Shown here in pieces: positions 34,697-44,116 of a stretch of 64,000 nucleotides of DNA. Under the pieces are notes generated by a model. That model did not search any database. It saw only the letters and a list, made by a program, of their open reading frames with translations, and had not been told where the DNA came from. The first letter of the stretch is position 1; the number at the start of each line of letters is the position of its first letter. Origin of the DNA: Acidobacteriaceae bacterium (GTDB lineage Bacteria; Acidobacteriota; Terriglobia; Bryobacterales; Bryobacteraceae). Made by a program: the position numbers and the translations under genes. Location: positions 496,001 to 560,000 of the forward strand of contig JAFAYI010000031.1 of NCBI GenBank assembly GCA_019240475.1, read 5' to 3'.

Positions 34697-35563
34697 TTAC
34701 CAATAGTTTTCACGGGCGCCCTGGAGAAGTTGACGGGAGCGCTCGACGGAGGCGTAGAAGCGGTTGGCGGTTTCGAGTGAGGGGGCGTCGGGGAGGATGG
34801 AGACCTCGAGGCCGCAGTGTTGTTCGAGAAAGCGGACGAGACGCGCGGCGGAAAGGGCGCCCCAGTCTGCATCATGGAACCAGCCGCTGGTTTGGAAGCC
34901 GCGATTGAAGATGGGATGGAAGCCGGTAAAGTTCACCTCGATGACTAGGAAGCCAGAGGCGGGAGTGCGCGCGATGTCCCAGCCGCAGAGCGAGCCGGCG
35001 ACGATGGCATCCGGAAGACGATCGAGGATGGACTGAACGAAGGCGTTGGGCGCGTCGCGTTCGCCCGGGATGTCGCCCTTCCCGTAGCGATGGAAGGTGA
35101 GGTCTTCGACGATGCGGGCTTCGAATGAATGCACGCGGTATTCGGTTGCGATGGGAACGCGATCCTGCACGATCCATGTTTCGTCCAGGAGGCTGGCAGG
35201 TTGGCGGTCGCCGGAGGAATCGCCGAGCGTGGGCTTAATGAAGCTAGCGCCGTTCGATCGGGAGAGGCCGCGCGTGGCGGGCATGCAACCGGGCGAGTAG
35301 TGATTCAGGACGAGAGCTTGGATGAGTTTATGTTCGAGGCTCCAATTGAAAACGCGGTGCTCATCGAAGCCGAGCTCGCGATAGATGTGGCGAATGAAAG
35401 TGACCGGGAAACTGCCCCAGATGCCCTCCGAGAGATCGCCAATTTCGGAGACGGCCAGGCGTAGGGGCCGGCCGGGCGTGGCGAGGCGGCGCTGAGAGGC
35501 GAAGGCATCGATGGCGGCGATGGTGGCGGATACTTCGCGGATTTCGAGATCGGACCAGCTCAC
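34697..35563 (-). CDS. ATP-grasp-like protein, last gene of the gltA-serS cassette
   Basis: 288 residues, no signal peptide or TM. Features that fit an ATP-grasp ligase: FIKP (K110), VQDRVPIATEYRVH (Q133, E141, R143), then GWDIAR (D196) and VIEVNFTG (E209, N211) as the ATP/Mg residues. The N-terminal domain has no family I recognise. ATP-grasp enzymes join a carboxylate to an amine, thiol or similar acceptor. It starts 2 bases after the oxygenase stop, so the two are surely co-transcribed. Substrate unknown. Confidence 0.55.
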   Translation of the reverse strand: MSWSDLEIREVSATIAAIDAFASQRRLATPGRPLRLAVSEIGDLSEGIWGSFPVTFIRHIYRELGFDEHRVFNWSLEHKLIQALVLNHYSPGCMPATRGLSRSNGASFIKPTLGDSSGDRQPASLLDETWIVQDRVPIATEYRVHSFEARIVEDLTFHRYGKGDIPGERDAPNAFVQSILDRLPDAIVAGSLCGWDIARTPASGFLVIEVNFTGFHPIFNRGFQTSGWFHDADWGALSAARLVRFLEQHCGLEVSILPDAPSLETANRFYASVERSRQLLQGARENYW

Positions 35564-35565
35564 GC

Positions 35566-36270
35566 CTACTGCCTGTAGTTGGGATCGAAGGAGGGCGCGG
35601 GCTTCTTCGAATACAAGTAGGGATCGAGATTTTGCTCGGTGGCGAAGCGGGCTTGCGGGAGATCGAAGGTCATGACGAGGTTGATTCGATCTTCGACGCC
35701 CTGGACGGGGCAGACGCTATGGAGGCAGCGGTCGCCACGCATGAGGAGCAGCAGGCCTTGCGCGGGAGTGACGAGCGCGCGCTTGCGCGAGATCCGAAGA
35801 AGCGGCGGCCATTGCAGGAGGGAATCGAGCCAGCGCTGGAGGCGCGTGTCTTTCCAGCGGCCGAGGTGGATTCGGTAGCCGGGGTACATTTCGGTTTCGC
35901 CCCCCGAGACGGTGTTGAGGTAAAGAATGGCGGTCACGGCGTTGCGGTCGTAATGCCAGCGGTATTCGCCGCCGGGGGGCGTGACGTTGACGTTGACGCT
36001 AGCGGCGCGGTTGCGGAGAGGCGCGAGGCGAGGGCCGAAGTTGCCTTTGACGATTTGTTCGACGTCGCGATAGATATCCACGAGCGATGGGAACGAGTCG
36101 TGGACGACGTCGCCATCGATGACGTAGTAGCGGAGGGAGCGGCCCGCGACTTCGCGATGGATGAGGGGGAGCGCGTGGGACTGTTGAAACTCGCGAACGG
36201 AGGCGAGGATCTCTTCGCAGGCGGCGCGCGAGAGATAACCAGGGATCAGGCGAAGGATTTCTGAATTCAA
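35566..36270 (-). CDS. 2-oxoglutarate/Fe(II)-dependent oxygenase, prolyl-hydroxylase-like
   Basis: 234 residues. The iron site is H106-x-D108 (WHYDRN) with distal H184 (CLHSVCPV), and R195 of VEDRINLVMTFD is placed to bind 2-oxoglutarate. GGETEMYP between them is typical of P4H-like enzymes. It would hydroxylate an amino-acid side chain or small molecule. Its start overlaps the glycosyltransferase stop by 4 bases and its stop is 2 bases from the ATP-grasp gene. Confidence 0.8.
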   Translation of the reverse strand: MNSEILRLIPGYLSRAACEEILASVREFQQSHALPLIHREVAGRSLRYYVIDGDVVHDSFPSLVDIYRDVEQIVKGNFGPRLAPLRNRAASVNVNVTPPGGEYRWHYDRNAVTAILYLNTVSGGETEMYPGYRIHLGRWKDTRLQRWLDSLLQWPPLLRISRKRALVTPAQGLLLLMRGDRCLHSVCPVQGVEDRINLVMTFDLPQARFATEQNLDPYLYSKKPAPSFDPNYRQ

Positions 36271-37298
36271 AACAACTCTGCCAGGGCCGATTTTACACCG
36301 GAGGCGAAGGCGGCCCAGTCGTGGAAGCGGTCGAGAGCGGCGGAGATGGCTTGCCGGCGGAGCGCGAATTTTTCAGGCGGCCAGGAGAGCGCATCGAGAA
36401 TGGCGGCTTGCTGTTGGGGGATGTCGAGGGGTTCGATCAGGATGGCATGTTCGAGAACGTGGTCGTCGATGCCGGAGGCGCGAGTGGTGATGGGGACACA
36501 TCCGCAATGCATAGCTTCGAGGAGAGAGCCCATCTGGCCTTCTTCATAGGTGGGGATGTAGGCGAATCTGCAGCGGCCGAGGATATCGGCGTAGGCGGGT
36601 AAATGGGAATCGATCCAGCCGTGATAGACGATGTTGCCGGTATTGCGGGCGGCGAGCAGGCGATCCCAGGGAGGCTCGATGGCGCCGATGACGTGAAGCG
36701 AACTGCCGGGCGGGTTGAGAGGCGGCCAGGCATCGAGCACATCCATGAAGCCTTTGCGGAGGCCGCATTGGGTTGCGACGTAGCAGAGATCGTTTCGCTT
36801 GGGAAGCGCGGCGGCGCGCGAGTAGAGGGCGCGATCGACGGAGTAATTGAGCAGGCGGAGTTTGGGACGCCATTCGGGCGCGAAGGTTTCGAGCGTGCAG
36901 GAGTTGCCGACCACAAGCACGAGATCGGCATTGCGCATGGTGGCGGCGTGATCGAAGTGAGACGGCGGGAAATCCCAAACGGGAAGTGGAACGTTGAAGC
37001 GAGCGGCGAGCGAGTGGAGGAGACCGCGGCGGCGGTCGGGGTCTGAGACGGCGTAGAAGGCGATGCGTTTTTGAAAGCGATTGGCTTCGGCGATGGGCAG
37101 ATAGTTCCAGAAGTGGCCGATGTAGAGATCGGCAGCGAGGCCGCTGGGCCGATCCTCCGCGTCGAGATAAGTGACGGGGCCGAATTCGCGGAGGGCATCG
37201 TAGAGATGGCTTGCGATCTGGCCGGCGGAGTGGTTCAGAAGGGGCGCGGCGCGCCGCGGATCGAAGTAGGACGTGAAGTAAGCGAGGACGGAATGCAT
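36267..37298 (-). CDS. GT-B glycosyltransferase (GT1/GT4 type)
   Basis: 343 residues. The C-terminal Rossmann part shows IPTYEEGQMGSLLEAMHCG and ITTRASGIDDHVL, the acceptor-loop pattern of GT4 enzymes; the N-terminal half is less conserved (GHFWNYLPIAEA). It starts 11 bases after serS and is coupled by a 4-base overlap to the oxygenase gene. With the two genes after it, it suggests a glycosylated and hydroxylated product. Confidence 0.8.
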   Translation of the reverse strand: MHSVLAYFTSYFDPRRAAPLLNHSAGQIASHLYDALREFGPVTYLDAEDRPSGLAADLYIGHFWNYLPIAEANRFQKRIAFYAVSDPDRRRGLLHSLAARFNVPLPVWDFPPSHFDHAATMRNADLVLVVGNSCTLETFAPEWRPKLRLLNYSVDRALYSRAAALPKRNDLCYVATQCGLRKGFMDVLDAWPPLNPPGSSLHVIGAIEPPWDRLLAARNTGNIVYHGWIDSHLPAYADILGRCRFAYIPTYEEGQMGSLLEAMHCGCVPITTRASGIDDHVLEHAILIEPLDIPQQQAAILDALSWPPEKFALRRQAISAALDRFHDWAAFASGVKSALAELF

Positions 37299-37309
37299 CC
37301 CGAGCGGGA

Positions 37310-38581
37310 TCAGACTAGCGAGCCGCTTTCGGGGACGATGCGTTCGGCGCGGAGATAGGGTTGGAGCGCGGGCGGGATGAGCACGGAGCCATCCGCCTGT
37401 TGATAGTTTTCGACGATGGCGGCCCAGGTACGGCCCACGGCGAGGCCGCTGCCATTGAGGGTGTGAACGAATTCGGCTTTACCCTTTCCGGACTTCATGC
37501 GGATCTGGGCGCGGCGGGCCTGAAAGGCTTCGAAGTTGGAGCAGGACGAGATCTCTTTGTAGGCGTTCAGTCCGGGGAGCCAGACTTCGATGTCATAGGT
37601 CTTGGCCGAGCTGAAGCCGGTATCATCGGCGGCGAGCCTTATGGTGCGGTAAGCGAGGCCGAGGCGCTGTAGAACATTTTCGGCATCGCGCGTGAGCCGC
37701 TCGTGCTGCTCATTCGAATGATCGGGGTGGGTGAATTTGACGAGCTCGACCTTTTGAAACTGGTGCTGGCGAATGATGCCGCGAACATCGCGGCCGTAGG
37801 AGCCGGCCTCGCTTCGGAAATTGGAGCTGTAGGCGCAGAATGAGACGGGAAGTGCGTCGGCATTTAGAGTCTCGTCACGGAATAAGTTCGTTACCTGAAC
37901 CTCGGCCGTGGGGGCCAACCAGAGTTCGTGGCCTTCGCACTTAAAGAGATCTTCAGCGAATTTGGGCATCTGACCCGTACCGTAGAGGCTGGCGTAGTTG
38001 ACCAGAAAGGGCGGGAAGACTTCGCGGTAGCCATGCTCGGTGGTGTGGAGGTCGAGCATGAAGTTGGCCAGAGCGCGTTCGAGGCGAGCGCCGAGGCCGG
38101 AATAGAAGGCGAAGCGGGCGCCGGAGACTTTGGCGGCGCGTTCGAGATCGAGGATGCCAAGGGCAGTCCCGAGGTCCCAGTGGGCTTTGGGGGTGAAAGA
38201 GAATTCCGGGGGCGCGCCCCAGCGGCGGATTTCTTCACTGTGGGAGTTGACGTCGGGTTGCGTGAGGTTGGGAATGGTCTTGAGAAGATCTTGAAATTCG
38301 CGGTCGACCGCCGCCACTTGTTCATCCTTGTCCCGGATGAGGTCGGCGTTCATGCGCGCTTTTTGCTGCAACACGGTAGTGTCTTGACCCTCTTTGCGGA
38401 GCTTTGCGATCCCTGCAGTCATCTGGTTGCGCTCCGCCTTTAACTGTTCGCTGTCGGTGATCCATTGACGCCGGCGGCGATCGAGTTCCTGGAAAGCTTC
38501 GAGATCGAGCGTGTAGCCGCGGGTCGAGAGACGCTCCCGGACCGTATCGAGATTGTTGCGGAAGAAATTGAGATCGTGCAT
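37310..38581 (-). CDS. serS: seryl-tRNA synthetase
   Basis: 423 residues, full length. An N-terminal coiled-coil arm (about 30-100) binds tRNA-Ser. The class II motifs follow: motif 2 (SFCAYSSNFRSEAGSYGRDVRG) and motif 3 (NGSGLAVGRTWAAIVENYQ). It charges tRNA-Ser with serine. It lies 10 bases after gltA. Confidence 0.97.
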   Translation of the reverse strand: MHDLNFFRNNLDTVRERLSTRGYTLDLEAFQELDRRRRQWITDSEQLKAERNQMTAGIAKLRKEGQDTTVLQQKARMNADLIRDKDEQVAAVDREFQDLLKTIPNLTQPDVNSHSEEIRRWGAPPEFSFTPKAHWDLGTALGILDLERAAKVSGARFAFYSGLGARLERALANFMLDLHTTEHGYREVFPPFLVNYASLYGTGQMPKFAEDLFKCEGHELWLAPTAEVQVTNLFRDETLNADALPVSFCAYSSNFRSEAGSYGRDVRGIIRQHQFQKVELVKFTHPDHSNEQHERLTRDAENVLQRLGLAYRTIRLAADDTGFSSAKTYDIEVWLPGLNAYKEISSCSNFEAFQARRAQIRMKSGKGKAEFVHTLNGSGLAVGRTWAAIVENYQQADGSVLIPPALQPYLRAERIVPESGSLV

Positions 38582-38591
38582 TCCAGGGGAG

Positions 38592-39719
38592 TTAGGAACG
38601 CTGGTCGATGGGAATCCACTTCTGGCCGTCGGGCGCGCCGGTGTAGTCGGCGCGGGGGCGGATGAGGCGATTGTTCTTGTACTGTTCGAGGATGTGCGCG
38701 GTCCAGCCGGACATGCGGCTGACGGCGAAGATAGGGGTGAACAGATCGACAGGGATGCCGAGGGAGTAGTAAGTAGAGGCGGAGTAGAAATCGACGTTGG
38801 CGTTGAGACGTTTGAGCTCGCGCACGGTGTGTTCGACGCGCGAGGATTTTTCGAATAAGTCGGCGTGACCGGTGCGGCGGCCGAGTTCTTCGCTCATTTT
38901 CTTGAGATGAATGGCGCGGGGATCGAGGACGTGATAGACGCGATGGCCGAAGCCGGGGATCTTCACTTTGTTTTCGAGGTCGCGCTTAATTCGCTCGACA
39001 GCGTCGGCGGGGGACTTGGTGGAGAGCAGAAGCTGAATGACCGCTTCGTTGGCGCCGCCGTGCAGAGGACCTTTGAGAGCGCCGATGGCGGAGGTGACGG
39101 CGGAGTAGATGTCGGACAGGGTGGCGGCGGTGACGCGGCCGGCGAAGGTGGAGGCGTTGAGCTCGTGATCGGCGTGAAGGATGAGGGCAACATCGAAGAC
39201 GCGCTCCATCACGTCGTCGGGCTTGGCGCCGGTGAGGGTGTAGAGGAAATTCGCGGCGTAACCGAGCTGGGGGTCGCCGGGCAGGGCGGGCATCCGGTTG
39301 CGGAGACGATCGAAGGTGGTAACCAGGGTCGAGATGCGCGCCATCAGCTTGACGGCTTTTTTGACGCTCGCGTCATAGGAGTTATCGCGGGCGAGCGGGT
39401 CATAGAGGCTCAGCATGGACACGGCGGTGCGAAGCACGTCCATGGGAAGAGCGTCCTTGGGGGCGGCTTTAAGGAAGGCGATGACTTCGGCGGGGAGGTC
39501 GCGTTCGGCGACCAGCGAAGATTTCAGCTCATTGAGCTGAGCGCGGGTGGGAAGCTTGCCGTTCCAGAGGAGGTAAATGACTTCTTCGAAGGTGGCTTCT
39601 TCGGCGAGAGTGTTGACGTTGTAGCCGAAATAGCTGAGGATTCCGCGATCGCCATCGATAAAGCAGATCTGCGATGAGGTAGCGACTACGCCTTCGAGAC
39701 CGGCTGTTGCACTCGGCAT
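38592..39719 (-). CDS. gltA: citrate synthase (or 2-methylcitrate synthase)
   Basis: 375 residues, the short bacterial type. Active-site pieces: HGGANEAV, PGFGHRVYH and the Asp in NVDFYSAS. It condenses oxaloacetate with acetyl-CoA (or propionyl-CoA in methylcitrate synthases) at the head of the TCA cycle; the two cannot be told apart here. It is first of five minus-strand genes with gaps of 10, 11, -4 and 2 bases. Confidence 0.93.
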   Translation of the reverse strand: MPSATAGLEGVVATSSQICFIDGDRGILSYFGYNVNTLAEEATFEEVIYLLWNGKLPTRAQLNELKSSLVAERDLPAEVIAFLKAAPKDALPMDVLRTAVSMLSLYDPLARDNSYDASVKKAVKLMARISTLVTTFDRLRNRMPALPGDPQLGYAANFLYTLTGAKPDDVMERVFDVALILHADHELNASTFAGRVTAATLSDIYSAVTSAIGALKGPLHGGANEAVIQLLLSTKSPADAVERIKRDLENKVKIPGFGHRVYHVLDPRAIHLKKMSEELGRRTGHADLFEKSSRVEHTVRELKRLNANVDFYSASTYYSLGIPVDLFTPIFAVSRMSGWTAHILEQYKNNRLIRPRADYTGAPDGQKWIPIDQRS

Positions 39720-39876
39720 GAATCTGTGATTTTCACTCCCGCTTTGATTCTATAACTTGGGGGGAGAGGCGCCACGGCGGGGATACTGAGAGGGATTTGG
39801 ACGGCGCGGCAGAGCGATACAGCGATGCTAGAGTGAGTCTTTTACAGATGAGTAAGAGAGTTCGCGAGAGGTACGA

Positions 39877-40863
39877 TTGCGCTGCTTCGTGAGCGGATGC
39901 GCCGGTTTCATCGGAAGCCACCTGGTGGACCGGCTGCTGTCGCTCGGGCACGAGGTAGCGGGATTCGACAATCTGTCGACCGGGCGCACGCAGTTTATGG
40001 CGGAGGCTCTGCGGAATCCGCGATTTCGATTTGCCGAGGGCGATCTGCTGGAAACGGACGCCACGGCGCGAGCGATGGCGGATTGCGAGTTTGTCTTTCA
40101 TCTGGCGGCCAATGCGGATGTGCGGTTTGGGACCGAGCATCCGACCAGAGACCTGCAGCAGAATACAATCGCCACCGTGCATGTCTTGGAAGCGATGCGC
40201 GAGACCAGAGCAAAGCGCATTGCGTTCGCTTCGACGGGTTCGATCTACGGCGAGGCGCAAGTTTTTCCGACGCCCGAGAATCACCCGCTGCCGCGGCAGA
40301 CGTCGCTCTATGGGGCATCGAAGCTCGGGGCGGAAGGATTTATCGAGGCATATTGCGAAGGCTTCGGCATGCAGGGCTACATCTTCCGGTTCGTTTCCAT
40401 ATTGGGCGAGCGTTACACGCACGGGCATGTTTTCGATTTCGTCGGACAGTTACAAGAGCATCCCGAGTTTCTGCGCGTGTTAGGAGACGGGAAGCAGCGT
40501 AAGTCGTACTTATATGTGCAGGACTGCTTGGATGGGATTTTAGCCGCGGTCGAAAATAGCCGGGCAAAAGTTACGGTATTGAACTTAGGCACCGATCAGT
40601 ATTGCGAAGTAAATCAATCGATCGAGTGGATAACGGAGGAGATGAACGTCCGGCCGGAGCTGATATATGCAGGCGGAGAAAGGGGATGGATTGGAGACAA
40701 TCCGTTTATTTTTCTGGACTGTTCGGCGGCGCGAGCGCTGGGCTGGCGACCGAAGGCGAGCATTAAAGAAGGAGTGGCGCGAACAGTGCGCTACCTGAGG
40801 GAGCATCCGGAGTTGTTCGGGGCGCGCGAGGGTGGGTTCTTGCGGGCGGGAGGAAGCGCTTGA
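39877..40863 (+). CDS. NAD-dependent sugar-nucleotide epimerase/dehydratase (extended SDR)
   Basis: 328 residues. GCAGFIGS is the Rossmann nucleotide loop, STGSIYG the catalytic Ser/Thr region and YGASK the Tyr/Lys pair. It probably changes a UDP- or GDP-sugar for a surface polysaccharide. The start is TTG 39877, with AGAGG 5 bases before it and no other start before the Rossmann strand. Its stop overlaps the next start (TTGA), pairing it with the nucleotidyltransferase. Confidence 0.88.
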   Translation: MRCFVSGCAGFIGSHLVDRLLSLGHEVAGFDNLSTGRTQFMAEALRNPRFRFAEGDLLETDATARAMADCEFVFHLAANADVRFGTEHPTRDLQQNTIATVHVLEAMRETRAKRIAFASTGSIYGEAQVFPTPENHPLPRQTSLYGASKLGAEGFIEAYCEGFGMQGYIFRFVSILGERYTHGHVFDFVGQLQEHPEFLRVLGDGKQRKSYLYVQDCLDGILAAVENSRAKVTVLNLGTDQYCEVNQSIEWITEEMNVRPELIYAGGERGWIGDNPFIFLDCSAARALGWRPKASIKEGVARTVRYLREHPELFGAREGGFLRAGGSA

Positions 40864-41582
40864 TCGAGAAATTGCCGTGCGCGATTCTTTGCGGCGGGCT
40901 TGCGACCAGGCTGCGGCCGGTGACGGAGAAGATTCCGAAGTCGTTGATAGACATTTGCGGCGAGCCATTTGCCGCGCATCAGCTCCGGCTGCTGAGGAAT
41001 AACGGCATTGAACGAGCGGTGCTGTGCGTGGGATATCTGGGCAGGATGGTGGCCGAGTTTGTGGGTGACGGATCGCGATTTGGAGTGAGCGTCGGTTATT
41101 CGTTTGACGGAGAGCAGCCGTTGGGGACAGCGGGCGCGATTCGAAAGGCGCTGCCGCTGTTGGCGCAAACGGCGGGCGATTCGTTCTTTGTGTTGTATGG
41201 GGATTCGTATCTGCCTTGCGATTACCGAGCGGTGGGCGCGGCGTTCGAGGCTTCGGGAGCGCAAGGATTGATGACGATTTACAGGAATTTCGACAGCTTC
41301 GATTCAAGCAATGTGGAAGCGGCGGGCGCGCGGATTCTGCGGTATGACAAGCGGAATCGGACGCCGGCCATGCAGTACATCGATTATGGGTTGGGGGTGT
41401 TCCGGCGGGCGGCGTTCGAGCGCGTGCCGGAGGGGAAGCACTATGATCTGGCTGCGATTTACCAGGAACTGCTGGCGCAGGAAGAGTTGGCGGCTTTCGA
41501 AGTGACCGAGCGTTTTTACGAAATCGGGTCGGTGCAGGGGATCGAGGACTTGAAGGCGTATTTGGGATGCGCAGGATCTTAG
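40860..41582 (+). CDS. sugar-phosphate nucleotidyltransferase (HddC/RmlA-like)
   Basis: 240 residues, TTG start within a 4-base overlap. CGGLATRLRPVTEKIPKSL is the nucleotide-binding signature, QPLGTAGA and VLYGDSY the later motifs (the Asp binds Mg). It makes an NDP-sugar from sugar-1-phosphate. Its size and start resemble D-glycero-D-manno-heptose-1-P guanylyltransferase and glucose-1-P transferases. It converges on the methyltransferase gene with a 4-base tail overlap. Confidence 0.88.
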   Translation: MIEKLPCAILCGGLATRLRPVTEKIPKSLIDICGEPFAAHQLRLLRNNGIERAVLCVGYLGRMVAEFVGDGSRFGVSVGYSFDGEQPLGTAGAIRKALPLLAQTAGDSFFVLYGDSYLPCDYRAVGAAFEASGAQGLMTIYRNFDSFDSSNVEAAGARILRYDKRNRTPAMQYIDYGLGVFRRAAFERVPEGKHYDLAAIYQELLAQEELAAFEVTERFYEIGSVQGIEDLKAYLGCAGS

Positions 41583-42490
41583 AGCGGCTTTTGCGCGATG
41601 GCCATTACGCCGCTGGCGACGATGTTGAGCGGACGGCGGACGAGCGCAGCGGGAAGGATTCGGCGAAGCAGGCGGACGATGGGACTAAGGACCGGGACCG
41701 GAAAACGCTCGAAGTGCGAAGAAACGTATTCTAAGTTGAGGGTCTTGTAATTGGGAAGAAAGCGGACACTGGCAAAGCCCGTTGAAGCTAGTAAGGCGGC
41801 GAGCGACTTACGGCTGAAGTAAGTCAGATGCTCGGTCTTGTATTCCATCCAGTAGCGGCCCAGCAGATGGCGAGACCAGCTATCTAGAGAAGGAGTAACG
41901 AGAGCGATGAAGCCGCCGGGCCTGAGAGCCGAATGTAAGTATGCGAGGGACCGGCGTGGATCGCGGAGATGCTCGATGACATCGAAGGCGGCGATCAGGT
42001 CGTAAGCGGCGCGGGAGAGACGGTCGACTTCGGGAGAGCCGACCTGGACGGCGGGGCGGCCGAGGAGCGCGTTGGCTTGGCCAGCGGCATGCTCGGAATA
42101 TTCGAGACCTTCGACGGCGAAGCCGCGGGATTGCGCTTCGAAGAGAAAGGCGCCGTTTCCGCAGCCGATTTCGAGAAGATTCGGGCGGGCGCTTGTGAGG
42201 CAAGGCGCAAGAGCGTTGAGATAGAGGCGGGCGGTGGCGCGCTTAAGGGCCTCCTGGTTGGCAAGCGAGCGGGCATTGGAGGCGCCGAGGAAGTAATCGC
42301 TTGAATAGATGGCGGCGAGGGCGGAGTCGGTGGGTTGAGGGAACTGGAACTCAAGCGCGCAGGACGAGCAGGAGTAGATGGAAAGATTGTTGCGCGTGAA
42401 AGCGAAGCGAATGGCGGGCGAGAAGCACACGGGGCATGCGGAGGGCGCGAGCTTTTGGCTAGAGAAGGGCGGGGAGACGGTTTGAAGCAT
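41579..42490 (-). CDS. class I SAM-dependent methyltransferase with N-terminal Cys4 knuckle
   Basis: 303 residues. CPVC...CSSC in the first 50 residues would bind zinc. LLEIGCGNGAFL is SAM motif I, and AAFDVIEHLRDP the acidic motif II. This layout is typical of sugar C- or O-methyltransferases in polysaccharide loci. The frame is open up to 42616, but ATG 42490 starts where such proteins start and clears the divergent gene at 42533. Confidence 0.82.
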   Translation of the reverse strand: MLQTVSPPFSSQKLAPSACPVCFSPAIRFAFTRNNLSIYSCSSCALEFQFPQPTDSALAAIYSSDYFLGASNARSLANQEALKRATARLYLNALAPCLTSARPNLLEIGCGNGAFLFEAQSRGFAVEGLEYSEHAAGQANALLGRPAVQVGSPEVDRLSRAAYDLIAAFDVIEHLRDPRRSLAYLHSALRPGGFIALVTPSLDSWSRHLLGRYWMEYKTEHLTYFSRKSLAALLASTGFASVRFLPNYKTLNLEYVSSHFERFPVPVLSPIVRLLRRILPAALVRRPLNIVASGVMAIAQKPL

Positions 42491-42532
42491 TCTTTCTTGA
42501 AATTGTAGAATGCGGTTGAAGCAGGAAAACGA

Positions 42533-44116
42533 GTGAGTTCGACAGCGGCGGTGAAGCTGGAACGCGAGGCCATGGGGCAGACTCTTCGTGAGTGTCCGGT
42601 GTGCGGTTCGAGCCACCTGGAATACAAGTTCGTAGTGGACCGGGCGCCCGTTTGTAGCTGCGATGAATGCGGATTACTATTTCTCAACCCGCAACTGGGA
42701 ACTAGTACGGCGTCCGAGCCTGAAGCTGGGCCGGATTCGGCAATGCTGGGCGGTATTTACGAGGCGAATGCCGCCGAGAGGATCGAGCGGTTGATGAGTT
42801 ACTCGGGGCTCGGGACGGGCAGCTTGCTGATCGTAGGCGGAGACAAATACTTTCCGGCGGCGGCGAAGAAGGCCGGCTTCGATGTTACGGCGGTCGGGGC
42901 GCGAGAGTTCGAAAGCGTGAGCGAGCGCGAGCTGCCCGAGCCGGTGGATGCGTGCGTGCTGTTTTGCGCGCTAGAAAGAATGAACGATCCGCTGGAGGCG
43001 CTTGGAAAGATCCGGCGGATTTTGAAGAGCGAAGGCGCTCTGATGACGATTTCGCCGACGACGGACAGCCGGGCCGCGCGACTGTTCGGGACCTCGTGGT
43101 GGGAGTTCAACCGCGCTAACCGGTTTTACTTTTCGGTGGACACGCTGCAGAACCTGCTGATCAAGGCGGGTTTCGGCGATCCCTTGATTGAACCCGATCA
43201 CAGCCTGGTTTCGCTGAACTACTTGCGGCGCAGACTGGCGCAGAGTCCGCGAAGCATGCGGCGGTATCGGCTATTGCGGGGCTTGGCGTCGCTGAGTCCG
43301 GTATTTCGCAACCGAAAGTTTCGGCTGGTGCATGGCAGAACACGGTTCTTCGCGCGGCCGACTCGGCGAAGCGCGACGCCTGTACTTTCCGTGATTGTGC
43401 CGGTCTATAACGAGCGCGCGACTGTCGCCGAGCTTCTCGACCAGGTGTTGGCGAAGAATATCGAGGGAGTAGAAATTGAAACGGTCGTGGTCGAGAGCAA
43501 CTCGACCGATGGCAGCCGGGAAATTGTGCGGCAGTACGAAGATCATCCGCGGGTGCGAGTGATTTTAGAAGACCGGCCGCGGGGCAAGGGATTTGCGGTG
43601 CGGACCGCACTGCTTGCTTCGCGAGGAGACGTGGTGTTGTTTCAAGACGCGGATCTGGAGTACGACGTCAACGACTACGATGCGCTAATCGCTCCTATCC
43701 TGCGGCATAAATGCAACTTCGTGCTTGGATCGAGACACACGGAGACAAATAGCGCCTGGAAGATTCGCACCTTTGTGGATTCTCCCGCGCTGTCGGCTTA
43801 TTTTAATTTCGGGCACGCGTTGTTGCTCGCGATGTTCAATACGGTTTACTCGCAGAAGCTGACCGATCCGTTTACGATGTTCAAAGTGTTCCGCAGGGAA
43901 TGCCTTTACGGGCTACGGTGGGAGTGCGATCGCTTTGATTTCGACAACGAGATCGTCATCAAATTTATCCGGAAGGGATATAAGCCTGTGGAACTGCCGG
44001 TGAATTATGTATCGCGGTCCATTCAGGAAGGGAAGAAAGTGACTTTGTTCCTGGATCCGTTGCGATGGATTCGGGCGTTGCTTAAATTCCGGAAGTCGCC
44101 GCTTTACGAGAGGTAA
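42533..44116 (+). CDS. methyltransferase-like domain fused to a GT2 glycosyltransferase
   Basis: 527 residues, GTG start with AGGA 7 bases before it. Residues 21-46 hold a Cys cluster (CPVC...CSCDEC) as in the divergent neighbour. The next 200 residues align with its methyltransferase domain, but the SAM loop reads VGGDKY instead of xGCGxG, so it may not bind SAM. From about residue 283 a complete DPM1/GT2 domain begins (SVIVPVYNERATV, FQDADLEYD, then RWECDRFDFDNEI). It probably moves a sugar to a lipid carrier. Its tail overlaps the next minus-strand gene by 13 bases. Confidence 0.8.
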   Translation: MSSTAAVKLEREAMGQTLRECPVCGSSHLEYKFVVDRAPVCSCDECGLLFLNPQLGTSTASEPEAGPDSAMLGGIYEANAAERIERLMSYSGLGTGSLLIVGGDKYFPAAAKKAGFDVTAVGAREFESVSERELPEPVDACVLFCALERMNDPLEALGKIRRILKSEGALMTISPTTDSRAARLFGTSWWEFNRANRFYFSVDTLQNLLIKAGFGDPLIEPDHSLVSLNYLRRRLAQSPRSMRRYRLLRGLASLSPVFRNRKFRLVHGRTRFFARPTRRSATPVLSVIVPVYNERATVAELLDQVLAKNIEGVEIETVVVESNSTDGSREIVRQYEDHPRVRVILEDRPRGKGFAVRTALLASRGDVVLFQDADLEYDVNDYDALIAPILRHKCNFVLGSRHTETNSAWKIRTFVDSPALSAYFNFGHALLLAMFNTVYSQKLTDPFTMFKVFRRECLYGLRWECDRFDFDNEIVIKFIRKGYKPVELPVNYVSRSIQEGKKVTLFLDPLRWIRALLKFRKSPLYER

